NCBI RefSeq assembly: GCF_007744255.1
Contig: NZ_CP036267.1
Span: 124,001 to 188,000, forward strand
From: Thalassoglobus polymorphus
GTDB lineage: Bacteria > Planctomycetota > Planctomycetia > Planctomycetales > Planctomycetaceae
Length of the DNA stretch: 64,000 nucleotides
Reading direction: 5' to 3'
Shown: one piece after another, positions 47,444-56,202 of the stretch
How the letters are laid out: each line of letters begins with the position of its first letter
How positions within the stretch are numbered: the first letter of the stretch is position 1
Notes under the pieces: generated by a model
Databases searched by the model: none
What the model saw: the letters and a program-made list of their open reading frames with translations, nothing else
What the model was told of the DNA's origin: nothing
Position numbers and translations under genes: made by a program

Positions 47444-47830
47444 TTACTCCTCTTCTTCATCGCTCTCTTCGCTTGCGGCGGCAGGAGCGTCGATGGCCTC
47501 ATCGTCTTCCTCTGGAGCAGCAGAGTCTGAGAGGGTCTCTTTGATCGGTTGGATGAAATAAAGCTTTTTGGTGCTTCGATTTCGCAGGGCAGTCAGTTTT
47601 TCTTCAGCTTTATCCCGCTCATCGTAGGCGAATCGGCCTTCTTCTTTCAGTGTGCCACTGAACACACCCCAGAAGATTTTCTTTCTCTCTGCGGTTTTTG
47701 TTTTCCGCTTACGAGTTGTTTTGGCCTTCTTGCGAGTTGCCTTTTTCTTAGTTGCTGTCTTCTTGGCTGTTTTGCCAAGCTTTTCAGCAGCTTCCGCTTC
47801 GATTCGTTTTTGAAGGCGTCGAGATGCCAT
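47444..47830 (-). CDS. lysine-rich histone H1-like protein with acidic tail
   Basis: A 128-residue protein. Residues 1-50 are strongly basic with AKKTATKKKATRKK-type repeats, like bacterial histone H1-like or HU-tail sequences. The middle (FWGVFSGTLKEEGRFAYDER) is a small predicted fold, and residues 105-128 are acidic and Ala-rich (EEDDEAIDAP to EESDEEEE). The basic part suggests DNA or RNA binding; the acidic tail could regulate it. No family assignment beyond that. Confidence 0.7.
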   Translation of the reverse strand: MASRRLQKRIEAEAAEKLGKTAKKTATKKKATRKKAKTTRKRKTKTAERKKIFWGVFSGTLKEEGRFAYDERDKAEEKLTALRNRSTKKLYFIQPIKETLSDSAAPEEDDEAIDAPAAASEESDEEEE

Positions 47831-48055
47831 GCCGGTTTCCAGTTTGGCAAGAAGGTTTTCAGCGAATACTCATGACTATGAGCACTCAATTTTATGAACT
47901 ATTCCGAAGCGAGTAGTGTCACAACTTTTGCTCAGATGTCAAATGACCCGGATGGGGCGCGAAATGAGTCTCAAAAACTGAAGATCGTGACAAAAGTTAT
48001 TCCTTGAGATTGACGATTGAAATAGGGAGTTCTAAACTCCCGGTCGAAACAGCGA

Positions 48056-48129
48056 GGGGCCGTAGCTCAATTGGTTAGAGTATCGGACTGTCGATCCGAA
48101 GGTTGCGGGTTCGAGTCCCGTCGGCCTCG
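48056..48129 (+). tRNA. tRNA-Asp (anticodon GTC)
   Basis: A 74-nt cloverleaf: acceptor GGGGCCG/CGGCCTC (one G-T pair), D-arm GCTC/GAGT, anticodon stem TCGGA/TCCGA with loop CTGTCGA and anticodon GTC, T-arm GCGGG/CCCGT with TTCGAGT. The 3' CCA is not encoded. A terminator follows directly. Confidence 0.96.
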
Positions 48130-48136
48130 CTTTCGA

Positions 48137-48174
48137 AACGCCTGCTACCGTAAAAGGTAGCAGGCGTTTTTTTT
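48137..48174 (+). terminator. rho-independent terminator of tRNA-Asp
   Basis: AACGCCTGCTACC (48137-48149), loop GTAAAA, GGTAGCAGGCGTT (48156-48168), then a run of T to 48174. A perfect 13-bp stem. Confidence 0.92.
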
Positions 48175-48295
48175 GCATTGGGATGTATCACAACTTTCTT
48201 ATCTATGAATCTATGAGTTGCGATGAGCTTTTCCGCACACAGCTGAAATTCAGGCAGCGTCCCACTCACGGCTTGACAGAATCTTCCTCATGGAT

Positions 48296-48388
48296 GCTCG
48301 ACCGTGTTCTCGTGAAGAACGAGTTTCATCAATAATGTTGCTGTTGGGCACGAAGCAGGTCCTGAGTACCAATTCGAAAGATGCTCTA
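48296..48388 (-). repeat. interspersed repeat A
   Basis: Reverse-oriented copy: GCTCGACCGTGTTCTCGTGA, AGAACGAGTTTCATC, TGTTGGGCACGAAGCAGGTC, and the end ATTCGAAAGATGCTCTA. The 22-nt spacing between GTGAAGAA and the TGTT core agrees with other intact copies. It is located between tRNA-Asp and the next minus-strand gene. Confidence 0.8.
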
Positions 48389-48403
48389 AAGACCTAAATG
48401 AAA

Positions 48404-48437
48404 CAAGTCGCCCGGGACAGTTGTCCCGGGCGACTTG
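48404..48437 (-). terminator. rho-independent terminator of the 48482-50050 gene
   Basis: CAAGTCGCCCGGGACA (48404-48419) and TGTCCCGGGCGACTTG (48422-48437) form a perfect 16-bp stem with a 2-nt centre. On the minus strand it is followed by TTTCATTT, and it lies 45 nt past the stop of the gene to the right. Confidence 0.8.
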
Positions 48438-48481
48438 AGTTGAGGGTCATCTTCTGGTGTCACTCGCTTGATTGGGCGGCT

Positions 48482-50050
48482 CTACTTTTGGAAATCGCTA
48501 CCATATTTGGCGACCATGGCTCTGCGGGTCGTTGAGCGTTCTTCGTTGATGATCTGCCAGATTTTGTCTCGATCGGGTTGGGTCTTGGCGACGATATCGG
48601 CCTGTTTGGTGCGAACCTGGTTCAGGTTCGTATCGACCTCTGTTTTCATGGGGCGACCGTAGTTGTAGGGGCCGTAAGCTGTCCAGGCTCCGCCGTACCA
48701 CCAGTCGTATCCGTTTCGATACATCGGTTTTTGTTCGACTTTGTAGGTAATGCTGTGGTTCAGGGCGTCCACTTTCAACCCCATTCCACGCAGCGATGCT
48801 CCTAAGCTGCGCAGGTATGAACTCATTTTTTGGCCATAGTCCAGCAGTTCTGGGTCGACGTTTTCGATTGGAAGCTCATCGATGCGTTTTGCAAAATTGT
48901 CGTGCCACTGAGCTGTTTGACGATAGTTGTTAATCCGCTTGTAAGCTTTCTCCATGTCGTCCACATTATGGTTCACGGCTCGGTAGTATTTCAGCGAAGC
49001 CTTGACATCAATGCCGCTGGCTCCTTGGCTTTTCGGTTCAATCTCCGGTTTTGGAGGCTCTGGAGTTTTTGTCTGTGGCCCCGACGCGGATGGTGGGGAG
49101 ACTGAGGTGACAAGGCTGAGGATTCGGCGCAAACTCTCACCGGAAAGTGGCATAGTTAAAATCACGGACTTTCCGCGAGTTTCGACGCCAGCGTTTTCGA
49201 GTTCATCAAGAGCGGAGCCCGCATCGTTGAGGAATTCGACCAGTAGACTTTTGATGTGTTCCGACTCTGGTCCAATAGTGCGGTCGAAGTCGAGGCGAAT
49301 CTCTGCCTGGGTCGATTCTTTGACCTGCACTGCCAGACGGACACCTTGCAGTGATTGAAAATCGAGAGTTAAGGCTGTTCTTGCCTGGGTGTTGTTCTCA
49401 AGTGCTTTTGACCCAGAGAGGCGATAGCGAATGTGGACCGGGTCGAGCATGTCCTTCATTGAGATTGCCAGAATGATCTGCGAACTGGAATCATCGATGG
49501 CCTGAGCAAGGTACTCGTCGAGTTTCGTAGTCTCTTCCTCAGCACTTTCGCTAATCCAGCGGGAGACGTCTTGTCGAGACGCCGGGACAATTCCTCCCAG
49601 GATGCGTTCCTGGTTCTCACCTTGAAACTGGACAAAGTAGCCGTTTCGCTTCTGTGAGAAAAAGACAGGGTGCGAATTGATTTCCTGAAGTTCGTTGCCG
49701 GTTTCTTTCGCGATTTTTTTGAAATCAATCCCTTCCGGCAAGACTGTCAGGACGGAAGTCCAGTCGCCTCCGCCATGGCCTGGGCGAACGTAAGATGTCC
49801 GCAGCAACACATTCACCCAGGGAGGAATCGCGACTCCGCCGTTGAGGTGTTCCGTCTCGTGCTTCTTCTTCCAGTCTTCTTTGACACCCAGCGGGCTGTT
49901 GATGAAGTCGTGAACTCTCAGGAGTGCAACAGTATTTGCATCGTCGGGGACGAACTTCAGTAGGCCTTCATAAGATTGTGCATGTAAAGGTGTGAGTGTC
50001 CCCCATGAGCAGAAGAACACAATGAAAACTCGAACCGACCAACGCGACAT
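48482..50050 (-). CDS. secreted protein, unknown (two-part, with helical C-terminus)
   Basis: A 522-residue exported protein: signal peptide WSVRVFIVFFCSWGTLTPLH then AQSYEGLLKFVPDDANTVAL, an opening often seen in planctomycete secreted proteins that resemble DUF3352-like folds. The body (about 40-330) is alpha/beta. A proline-rich linker (PPSASGPQTKTPEPPKPE) separates a C-terminal helical domain with aromatic patches (YRNGYDWWYGGAWTAYGPYN). I use ATG 50050; an in-frame start at 50080 only adds residues before the signal peptide. Function unknown. Confidence 0.7.
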   Translation of the reverse strand: MSRWSVRVFIVFFCSWGTLTPLHAQSYEGLLKFVPDDANTVALLRVHDFINSPLGVKEDWKKKHETEHLNGGVAIPPWVNVLLRTSYVRPGHGGGDWTSVLTVLPEGIDFKKIAKETGNELQEINSHPVFFSQKRNGYFVQFQGENQERILGGIVPASRQDVSRWISESAEEETTKLDEYLAQAIDDSSSQIILAISMKDMLDPVHIRYRLSGSKALENNTQARTALTLDFQSLQGVRLAVQVKESTQAEIRLDFDRTIGPESEHIKSLLVEFLNDAGSALDELENAGVETRGKSVILTMPLSGESLRRILSLVTSVSPPSASGPQTKTPEPPKPEIEPKSQGASGIDVKASLKYYRAVNHNVDDMEKAYKRINNYRQTAQWHDNFAKRIDELPIENVDPELLDYGQKMSSYLRSLGASLRGMGLKVDALNHSITYKVEQKPMYRNGYDWWYGGAWTAYGPYNYGRPMKTEVDTNLNQVRTKQADIVAKTQPDRDKIWQIINEERSTTRRAMVAKYGSDFQK

Positions 50051-50246
50051 ATTACAGCTCCCCAACTCGATGTAGACCACTCAAAGTTTAGCGATCTGAG
50101 CATAACAGATTTTTGAGAGTTGGGAAATTAGTTGTGTGTCGAAAGGGAGCCCTCACCCAGTTCGGCAATCAAACATTCCTGCGGTGGTTCACCGGAGGAA
50201 TGTTGCCGATTTCCAGTGCGTTTCGAGCGATATTCCTACGAGTCAA

Positions 50247-53200
50247 TCATGCAGCTCGAAGAGAGCGGGATTGCTGAGCATACTGGATCCAACTGGTGAC
50301 TTCTTCGAGATCAGGAGTTTTGGCTGATCTCAAGAGTCTTTGTCCTTTCGTGGAATTCACGAATGGAGAGACGATTTTGAACATTTCGGTCGGTGTGGTT
50401 GAGGAAATTTCGTCGACATCCGCGAAGCCACACGCAATGAGAACTTGAGCATCATGCCCGCGGAGTTCAGGGATACGGCAGACGAGGATCGCCTGTTGTT
50501 GCCATTCCTCGAGGACATCCGGGGTCAGTCTGCGGGAGTTCAAGCGACCGCTCATTTCTTCGGTATCGCGATTGACGAAGTCGGAAACTGTCATCACGCC
50601 GATCTTCTCAAAACGTTCTGCGGTTCTCGCTCCGATGCTGGGAGCATCGACAATTGGACTACTCATATTTAAGAAGAAACGAAGCTCGGCTTCTTGAGTT
50701 TCCGATTCAACAACAGAGTGAATTTTGACTGCTTGAGCCCCTTGCACATGACGAGTCGATCCTGAAGTACGGCGTTCGCTAGGTTGTGACTTTCGTCCCG
50801 AAATGTGGGAGACAGGAGTCCGGTGTGATCCGTCTCGACGACGGCGATTCACCGACCAGTCGTGAGCAGCTCGGTAGGAACGAGCACGTTGACCGCTGCG
50901 GACCCAGTTTTGAAAGTGTGTTCTGTCAGGCCAGTTTGAACGTTCGTTCAACCATGGAAGAAAACCGTATTCACGAGAGCTATCGCGGAGTTGCGTCGCT
51001 TTGCGGAATAGGTCATCAGCGTCCGCCTGTGCAAGTTCGCTGGGGCTCAGAATTCCACAAGCTATCAGCAGTTGGGCATCTCGTCCGGTGAGATCTGGAA
51101 CGCAACACAGCAACCGTCCCTCGGCTTGCCACTGGCGAAGGGTTTTCGCTGAGATCTGCAGGCTGCCCAAAGGAATTTCGGTGTTTTCAGGATCAAGGTC
51201 GATCAAGTCGGCGATTGTTCTGACGCCGATTGAACCGACTCGACGCGACATTTGTTCGCCGATGGAAGGGATTTGTCCGATCGGGCTCATCGTTTGCAAC
51301 CAAAACGGTTCATCGGGTTGGATGCGATCCAGTTGTGCAAAAGACTCATTGTCGTCACCTGTGAGAGGCTGATCAGTGCCGGTTTCTTGAGCGACAACCT
51401 CTTTTGAATCAGCTCCTGCTTCCGCTTGTGAAAGTGTCAGTAAGCGATTCACGCTTTTCTTCGTACGTCGAGAGCCGGGGAGGCTTTGGATTGAGACGCC
51501 TGATCGTTCGAAAAGATTCGCGAGGTGTTCCTGGCAAGTCAGAATAATCAGTTGATGATGCTTCGCACTGAACTCGACGAGCGTTTCGATGGCAGCGCTG
51601 AGGCGGTGTTCGTCGCTATCTGCGAGAACTTCATCCAGGATGAGCGGAAGCTCAATTCCGCGTCGCCGATATTCGTTCCATAACGAGAGTCGGAAGCTCA
51701 ACGCAGCTTGTTCCAGTGTCCCTCGGCTGAGGGCATGGATCGGCAATTCCGTTGCATTTTCATTGGTGACAACAAGTTCTTCCAGTTGAGTATTGAAGCG
51801 AAACGCTGTGTAGCGTCCTCGTGTCATCTTCTTCAGCAACGTTGAGGCTTCTTCAATGACGGGTGAGGCTGTTTCGACTTTCAACTTCTCTTGAGTTCGC
51901 TGAAGAACTGTTTGCAACACAGCCAATGATTGCCACTGTTCTCTAGCGTCGGCAAGTTCCTGTTCGAGACTGGCATGCTCGTGGCGGAGCTTCATAACGG
52001 AATCGTCATCGGCAAATTGACCGGGGAGCCGCTGAAGTTCGAGGAGTCGGGCTTCAGCTTTTCGTTGCTTCTGCAAGGTTTCTTGCCATTGTTGCTGAAG
52101 TTGATGCTTTCTTTCCTGTAATTCAGCTTGGAGTTCTCGATCACCTGGCCGGGCATTGGATGTCGTGACGACCTTCGATGTTGTGACGACATCCTGGACA
52201 ACCTGCGGTGACGGTTTCGAAATGGAGAGTCCGTCGATGTAGTGAGCGTGATCATCGCAATTGCAATGCTCAAGTTCATGCTTTGTGCGAAACTGGATTC
52301 GTTCATCAGTGGTGCGATCGCAGCCATGAATCAGTTCGTCTCGCTTGAGTCGGAGGCTTTGGATTTGGCGAGTCAGTTCCAGCTCGCATTGATCAACTCC
52401 GTCTCGCTGCGAGATGAGCATCAGCTGTTCGCTGGCGGACTGCTGACGACTCAGTTCCTGGCACATCAACGCGATTTGTTGCTGGATCGATTTGAGAGAC
52501 GTACTGAGTTGCCCCTGTAAGTCCTGACAGACGCACTTCGAGAAGTTCTCTGCGTCTCCCAGTTCGGCTAAGACTTTTCCGAGAAGTTGTGTTTGACGTT
52601 CAATTGCGGTAATCGCGGACCGTTGTCGCTCGAAAACAATTTCCTGTTCCGGTGTGTCGGTTCCGGTCAACTCGGTTGATGCCAGCGTCAATTGCAATCG
52701 CGAACTTGCCAGATCACGCAGCACCTGTTGGGCATGTGCAATTTGACGATCGATCTCTTCGATTTCAGTGACCCAGTTCAGCTCACGAGCTGGCTCACTT
52801 CGTTCAACAATTTGTTGCTCTTCAACGATACGCTCTCTGTGAGACCAGAGTCGATCATTGACCTCGGTGAGATCGGATTGAACGAGTTGCAGTTCCGCAT
52901 TCAGCCAATTGGATTCGGCGCGTAAGCGGTTTAAATCGCGTGTCGATTGAGTAATGTTGGCATGCCATTGGGTGTCTCGCAGCTGGTGCTGCTTTATTCC
53001 TTTTTCAAGGAGCAGGGCGACTTCACTTTGGCGTTTCTCGATCGCTTCGATGTTTGTGCGTGATGGTTGTGGTCCAAAAAGATCCTGCCGTTCCAGTTCC
53101 ACAGTGTTGATTTTCTCTGCGATCCAGGTTGCCTGCTTCCGCTGAGTCTTAAGGTCGATTCCGTCGCGAATTGCGATTCGCAGCATCTCTTGAATGGAAT

Positions 53201-53600
53201 GTGATTCTGGACCACTGACGAAGAAGACGGTGTTCACCAGATCGCTATCGCACTTGCCGAGTCTTTGACGAATTCGAGGAGCCGATTCTTTGTCGCCGTG
53301 GTGCGGGCGAATGGCGAGAGTGTCTTCATGACCAGGGCGAGCGTGACGCATAATGTCATAAAAGTCAGAGCCGACTTTGATTTCCAATCCACCACCGGGA
53401 TTCCCACCTTTCAGTGGCGGAAGTAATCTCAATCGACGTGCCCGCTCAAAGTTGCAGACCATTCCTCGCAAGAATTCCAGAATGGTGGTCTTGCCTGCCC
53501 CGTTGGTTCCATAAACCACATTCAGTCCAGAGCTAAGCTGGTCAATCTCCAGCTGAGAGAGAACGCCAAAACCGTCGACGGATATTTTACTGAATTGCAT
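50247..53600 (-). CDS. SMC/Rad50-type (YhaN-like) ATPase with two C-terminal DUF4332 domains
   Basis: A 1117-residue ATPase. Walker A GTNGAGKTT lies at residues 31-39, the ABC signature region is ALSRGTLEQAALSFRLSL (623-640), and Walker B is LPLILDEVLADSD (651-663). A coiled coil spans about 160-580, interrupted near residue 446 by CNCDDHAH, a possible CxC variant of the Rad50 zinc hook. Unlike YhaN or SbcC, it continues with two helix-hairpin-helix DUF4332 domains (771-913 and 980-1117), each with PSIG...GVRTIADLI- and GRDAQLLIACG-like blocks. Its partner gene upstream encodes an SbcD/YhaO-like protein that has lost its metal ligands. Presumed role is DNA end or damage handling; unproven. 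Confidence 0.85.
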   Translation of the reverse strand: MQFSKISVDGFGVLSQLEIDQLSSGLNVVYGTNGAGKTTILEFLRGMVCNFERARRLRLLPPLKGGNPGGGLEIKVGSDFYDIMRHARPGHEDTLAIRPHHGDKESAPRIRQRLGKCDSDLVNTVFFVSGPESHSIQEMLRIAIRDGIDLKTQRKQATWIAEKINTVELERQDLFGPQPSRTNIEAIEKRQSEVALLLEKGIKQHQLRDTQWHANITQSTRDLNRLRAESNWLNAELQLVQSDLTEVNDRLWSHRERIVEEQQIVERSEPARELNWVTEIEEIDRQIAHAQQVLRDLASSRLQLTLASTELTGTDTPEQEIVFERQRSAITAIERQTQLLGKVLAELGDAENFSKCVCQDLQGQLSTSLKSIQQQIALMCQELSRQQSASEQLMLISQRDGVDQCELELTRQIQSLRLKRDELIHGCDRTTDERIQFRTKHELEHCNCDDHAHYIDGLSISKPSPQVVQDVVTTSKVVTTSNARPGDRELQAELQERKHQLQQQWQETLQKQRKAEARLLELQRLPGQFADDDSVMKLRHEHASLEQELADAREQWQSLAVLQTVLQRTQEKLKVETASPVIEEASTLLKKMTRGRYTAFRFNTQLEELVVTNENATELPIHALSRGTLEQAALSFRLSLWNEYRRRGIELPLILDEVLADSDEHRLSAAIETLVEFSAKHHQLIILTCQEHLANLFERSGVSIQSLPGSRRTKKSVNRLLTLSQAEAGADSKEVVAQETGTDQPLTGDDNESFAQLDRIQPDEPFWLQTMSPIGQIPSIGEQMSRRVGSIGVRTIADLIDLDPENTEIPLGSLQISAKTLRQWQAEGRLLCCVPDLTGRDAQLLIACGILSPSELAQADADDLFRKATQLRDSSREYGFLPWLNERSNWPDRTHFQNWVRSGQRARSYRAAHDWSVNRRRRDGSHRTPVSHISGRKSQPSERRTSGSTRHVQGAQAVKIHSVVESETQEAELRFFLNMSSPIVDAPSIGARTAERFEKIGVMTVSDFVNRDTEEMSGRLNSRRLTPDVLEEWQQQAILVCRIPELRGHDAQVLIACGFADVDEISSTTPTEMFKIVSPFVNSTKGQRLLRSAKTPDLEEVTSWIQYAQQSRSLRAA

Positions 53601-53656
53601 CGGAAAAGTTCCTGAGGAGGAAAATAAGATGATCGTTGAATCGAGATGAACGGACT

Positions 53657-53702
53657 TGCTAAAGCAGTTTGCTCTACGGCAAGCATTGAAAACGCTTTAC
53701 GC
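53657..53702 (-). repeat. partial repeat A overlapping a stop codon
   Basis: AAGCAGTTTGCTCTACGGCA, then AGCATTGAAAACGCTTTACG, corresponds to the left end of a reverse-oriented repeat A (GCAGTTTGCTCTACCG...GTGAAGAACGCGTTTCAC). The TAA stop of the gene at 53697 falls inside it. Confidence 0.55.
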
Positions 53703-54815
53703 CGAATTCTGTCGGTGTTCAGTCAGCAGTTCAGGAAGTCTTTGAGCGACTTTTTCTTTGAGTCGTTCTAAAGAATGCTGGTCGATATCGAGAACCTGAA
53801 GGTCGAGGTTTTCGTAAACATCGTCCAAGGCGAGCGATTCCAATTCACCTAATGCGATTTGAACCGGAGTGTTGTTGCTGTGAGATGTCGTTTCAGATTC
53901 CTGCTTCGGAACAAGCAGGCGGACAGGCCAGCAGTGTGATTGCCGGGCTTGTGCATCGTTCTGCATGAATGACAGGAGTTCTGAGATTTCAAAGTTTGAG
54001 AATTTTGTGTTCTCATGGTCTTTGATGGTCAACGACAATGAGACAAGCGTTGGCTGTGCTCGGCGGTGGAGTTCCTCTTCGGACCGTTTGAACTGCTCGA
54101 TGAGCTGTTGTTGAAGCTGCGATTTTGACTGGTTTGCAGCAACTTCAAGATTGACTCTGCTGAACTGAACAACTTCTGTTTCAACGGTCGAGTGAGACAC
54201 TCCACTGGAGCTGTCAACTTCCACAAGTGTTGCGTGAGCCGGTCTCGCCTCATCCAACGCCCCCCTCTGGATGGGAGTTAATGAAATCTGAGTGAAGCCC
54301 TGATTGTTGTTTCCTTGGTAGCTGATTTTTGAAACACGGCCCATCGATTCGCTCAATCGGAGCACACAATGATGCGGCTGCGGTGACGACTGATTTGAAG
54401 CTGGGGACGCCCACTGAAGTTCAATCGGCTTCGAGCCATTGATCACGAGCGAACTCGTTGATTGTGATCGACTGAAAATGTGAACGTTCTCAGGCAGGGG
54501 AATTGTCGACGGCCAGTGAAAATGATTGGTCGGTTCGACACAGACCACCTGGATCCCGTGATTCTTCAGCCTTTGAAATTGTTCCTGGAGGAACCAGTAA
54601 GGCCGTGTCTCCTGATTGGGAAGACAGAACTTCCCGGCCAGCACAACCAGATGAACGCTCTCTGTCATCGCGGCTGAAAATAATTTTTTCGCAGCCAGAA
54701 ACCGGGCGTTAATGATGGATGTTTGAAGGTTTGGTGGTAGATCGCCTGAGATTCCGTAAAGAGGTTCATTCAGACAGAGTTCTCCTGCCTGAAGAATGCG
54801 CAATGCGCTCCCCAT
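53697..54815 (-). CDS. SbcD/YhaO-like metallophosphoesterase fold, catalytically degenerate
   Basis: A 372-residue protein whose N-terminus aligns by eye with SbcD/YhaO-type DNA repair exonucleases, but with the metal ligands lost. Motif I is LQAGELCLN where the family has DxHL (Asp to Glu12, His to Cys14). Motif II is VVLAGKFCLPN in place of GDxxD (Lys62, Leu65). Motif III is EPTNHFHW in place of GNHD. The spacing IINARFLAAKKLFSAAMTES between them is family-like. The C-terminal half is helical. The start at 54815 has GGAGG 7 nt upstream. It precedes the SMC-type ATPase by 96 nt, matching the YhaO-YhaN order, so it probably acts as a structural partner rather than a nuclease. Confidence 0.72.
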   Translation of the reverse strand: MGSALRILQAGELCLNEPLYGISGDLPPNLQTSIINARFLAAKKLFSAAMTESVHLVVLAGKFCLPNQETRPYWFLQEQFQRLKNHGIQVVCVEPTNHFHWPSTIPLPENVHIFSRSQSTSSLVINGSKPIELQWASPASNQSSPQPHHCVLRLSESMGRVSKISYQGNNNQGFTQISLTPIQRGALDEARPAHATLVEVDSSSGVSHSTVETEVVQFSRVNLEVAANQSKSQLQQQLIEQFKRSEEELHRRAQPTLVSLSLTIKDHENTKFSNFEISELLSFMQNDAQARQSHCWPVRLLVPKQESETTSHSNNTPVQIALGELESLALDDVYENLDLQVLDIDQHSLERLKEKVAQRLPELLTEHRQNSA

Positions 54816-55173
54816 AAGTTTGCCTCCCTGCATCCGAATGGAGTTTGAGCTATCTCAAAAACAATTCGGTCCTTTTTTTGGGTCAATTTCTCAATCATTT
54901 GCGGGATAATTGAGTTGAGGTCCTTACGCCTTCGCTCGTGGCCGAAGCTTTGTTGCGGGGGTCTCAATGCCTGAGAAAATCCCTCAATATCTCGGTTTTT
55001 CGATGCGTTCTTTGCTTCCATGCAAGGACTTCGGCAGAAAACTATCACAGATTTCCAAGTCCGACAAGACGAGATCTCCCACGCTATAGAATCGAGCTGA
55101 AGACTTTGCCCGAGTGTCGCATCCAAGAGAAAAGTGACTTAGAATGGGCACACAGGCAGCTGAGTTTTCGCTT

Positions 55174-55256
55174 CTGAGTCGCTGTGACTCAGGCGATCAT
55201 TCCTCTGATCAGGCTGAGACTGCTCTCCGGACGGTCTCTTCGGACAGTCTGTCCGG
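55174..55256 (+). promoter_or_regulatory. structured leader upstream of purQ
   Basis: Two inverted repeats lie 90-170 nt before purQ: CTGAGTC-GCTGT-GACTCAG (55174-55192) and CCGGAC (55227-55232) with GTCCGG (55251-55256). There is no T-tract, so they are not plain terminators. They could be an mRNA leader structure or protein sites. The rest of the 54816-55344 spacer shows nothing else. Confidence 0.35.
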
Positions 55257-55344
55257 TTCTGTTTCGTGGTCTGGATCTTGTGTAAGATCAATCAACCTCC
55301 CCTGCAGACACTCTCACACTCTCCACATTAGGAAATATTGGTTC

Positions 55345-56148
55345 ATGGCCACTCCCAGAGTTTGCGTTCTCCGTGCCCCGGGGACGAATTGTGATCGTGA
55401 AACTGCGTTTGCGTTTGAGACAGCCGGAGCGCAAGCGGAACGTGTTCATCTGTTTCGCATTCTTGAGAAACCAGAACTGCTCAGCGATTTTCAAACGCTT
55501 TGCATCCCCGGAGGATTCAGTTACGGGGACGACGTTGGAGCGGGGGTCGTCTTCGCAAGCCAACTGAGGACGCAACTCGCGGAAGTGATTGGAGAGTTTC
55601 TTCAGAAGGATACCTTGGTTCTGGGGATTTGTAACGGCTTTCAGGTGCTCCTGAAGGCTGGCATTCTCCCCGGTGGAGCAGGGGAATGGACGAACAGAGA
55701 CCAGACTGAACGACAGTCAACGCTGACCTGGAATGCGAACGGTCGTTACACCGATCTGTGGGTGAATCTCAAATCCTGTTCGGAGAAGAATGTCTTCCTG
55801 AAAGGGGTCGACACCCTCGAATCCCCGATTGCCCACGCTGAAGGACGCTTCATCGTGAAAGATGAATCTGTAATCGCAGACTGGGAAGCCAACGGTCAAA
55901 TCGCTCTGCGGTATTGTGACGAAAGCGGGAAGACCTCCAAAGAGATTCTCGACTATCCCGTGAATCCAAATGGATCGCTCCAGAACATCGCAGGTCTTGG
56001 TGACCCGACCGGGCGCATCCTCGGCCTGATGCCTCACCCGGAACGATTCCTCTTCGCAACTCACCACCCGCAATGGACTCGTAAGAATCTCACCGGCGAA
56101 GGTGCTGGCATGCAACTCTTTAGAAATGCTGTCGAGTATTTTGGTTGA
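55345..56148 (+). CDS. purQ: phosphoribosylformylglycinamidine synthase, glutaminase subunit
   Basis: Glutaminase subunit (PurQ) of FGAM synthase in purine synthesis. The 267-residue protein begins MATPRVCVLRAPGTNCDRET and has GGFSYGDDVGAGVVFASQL, the nucleophile in LVLGICNGFQVLLKAGILPG, and the His-Glu pair in LGLMPHPERFLF. All class I amidotransferase triad residues are present. The ATG at 55345 matches the family start; an in-frame start at 55144 would add a leader of no family content. purS and purL are not adjacent. Confidence 0.93.
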   Translation: MATPRVCVLRAPGTNCDRETAFAFETAGAQAERVHLFRILEKPELLSDFQTLCIPGGFSYGDDVGAGVVFASQLRTQLAEVIGEFLQKDTLVLGICNGFQVLLKAGILPGGAGEWTNRDQTERQSTLTWNANGRYTDLWVNLKSCSEKNVFLKGVDTLESPIAHAEGRFIVKDESVIADWEANGQIALRYCDESGKTSKEILDYPVNPNGSLQNIAGLGDPTGRILGLMPHPERFLFATHHPQWTRKNLTGEGAGMQLFRNAVEYFG

Positions 56149-56202
56149 GTAACGTCGGAAATGAAGAGAGTTTCGTAGCCAAAGCGATCAGAGAAGCACA
56201 AG

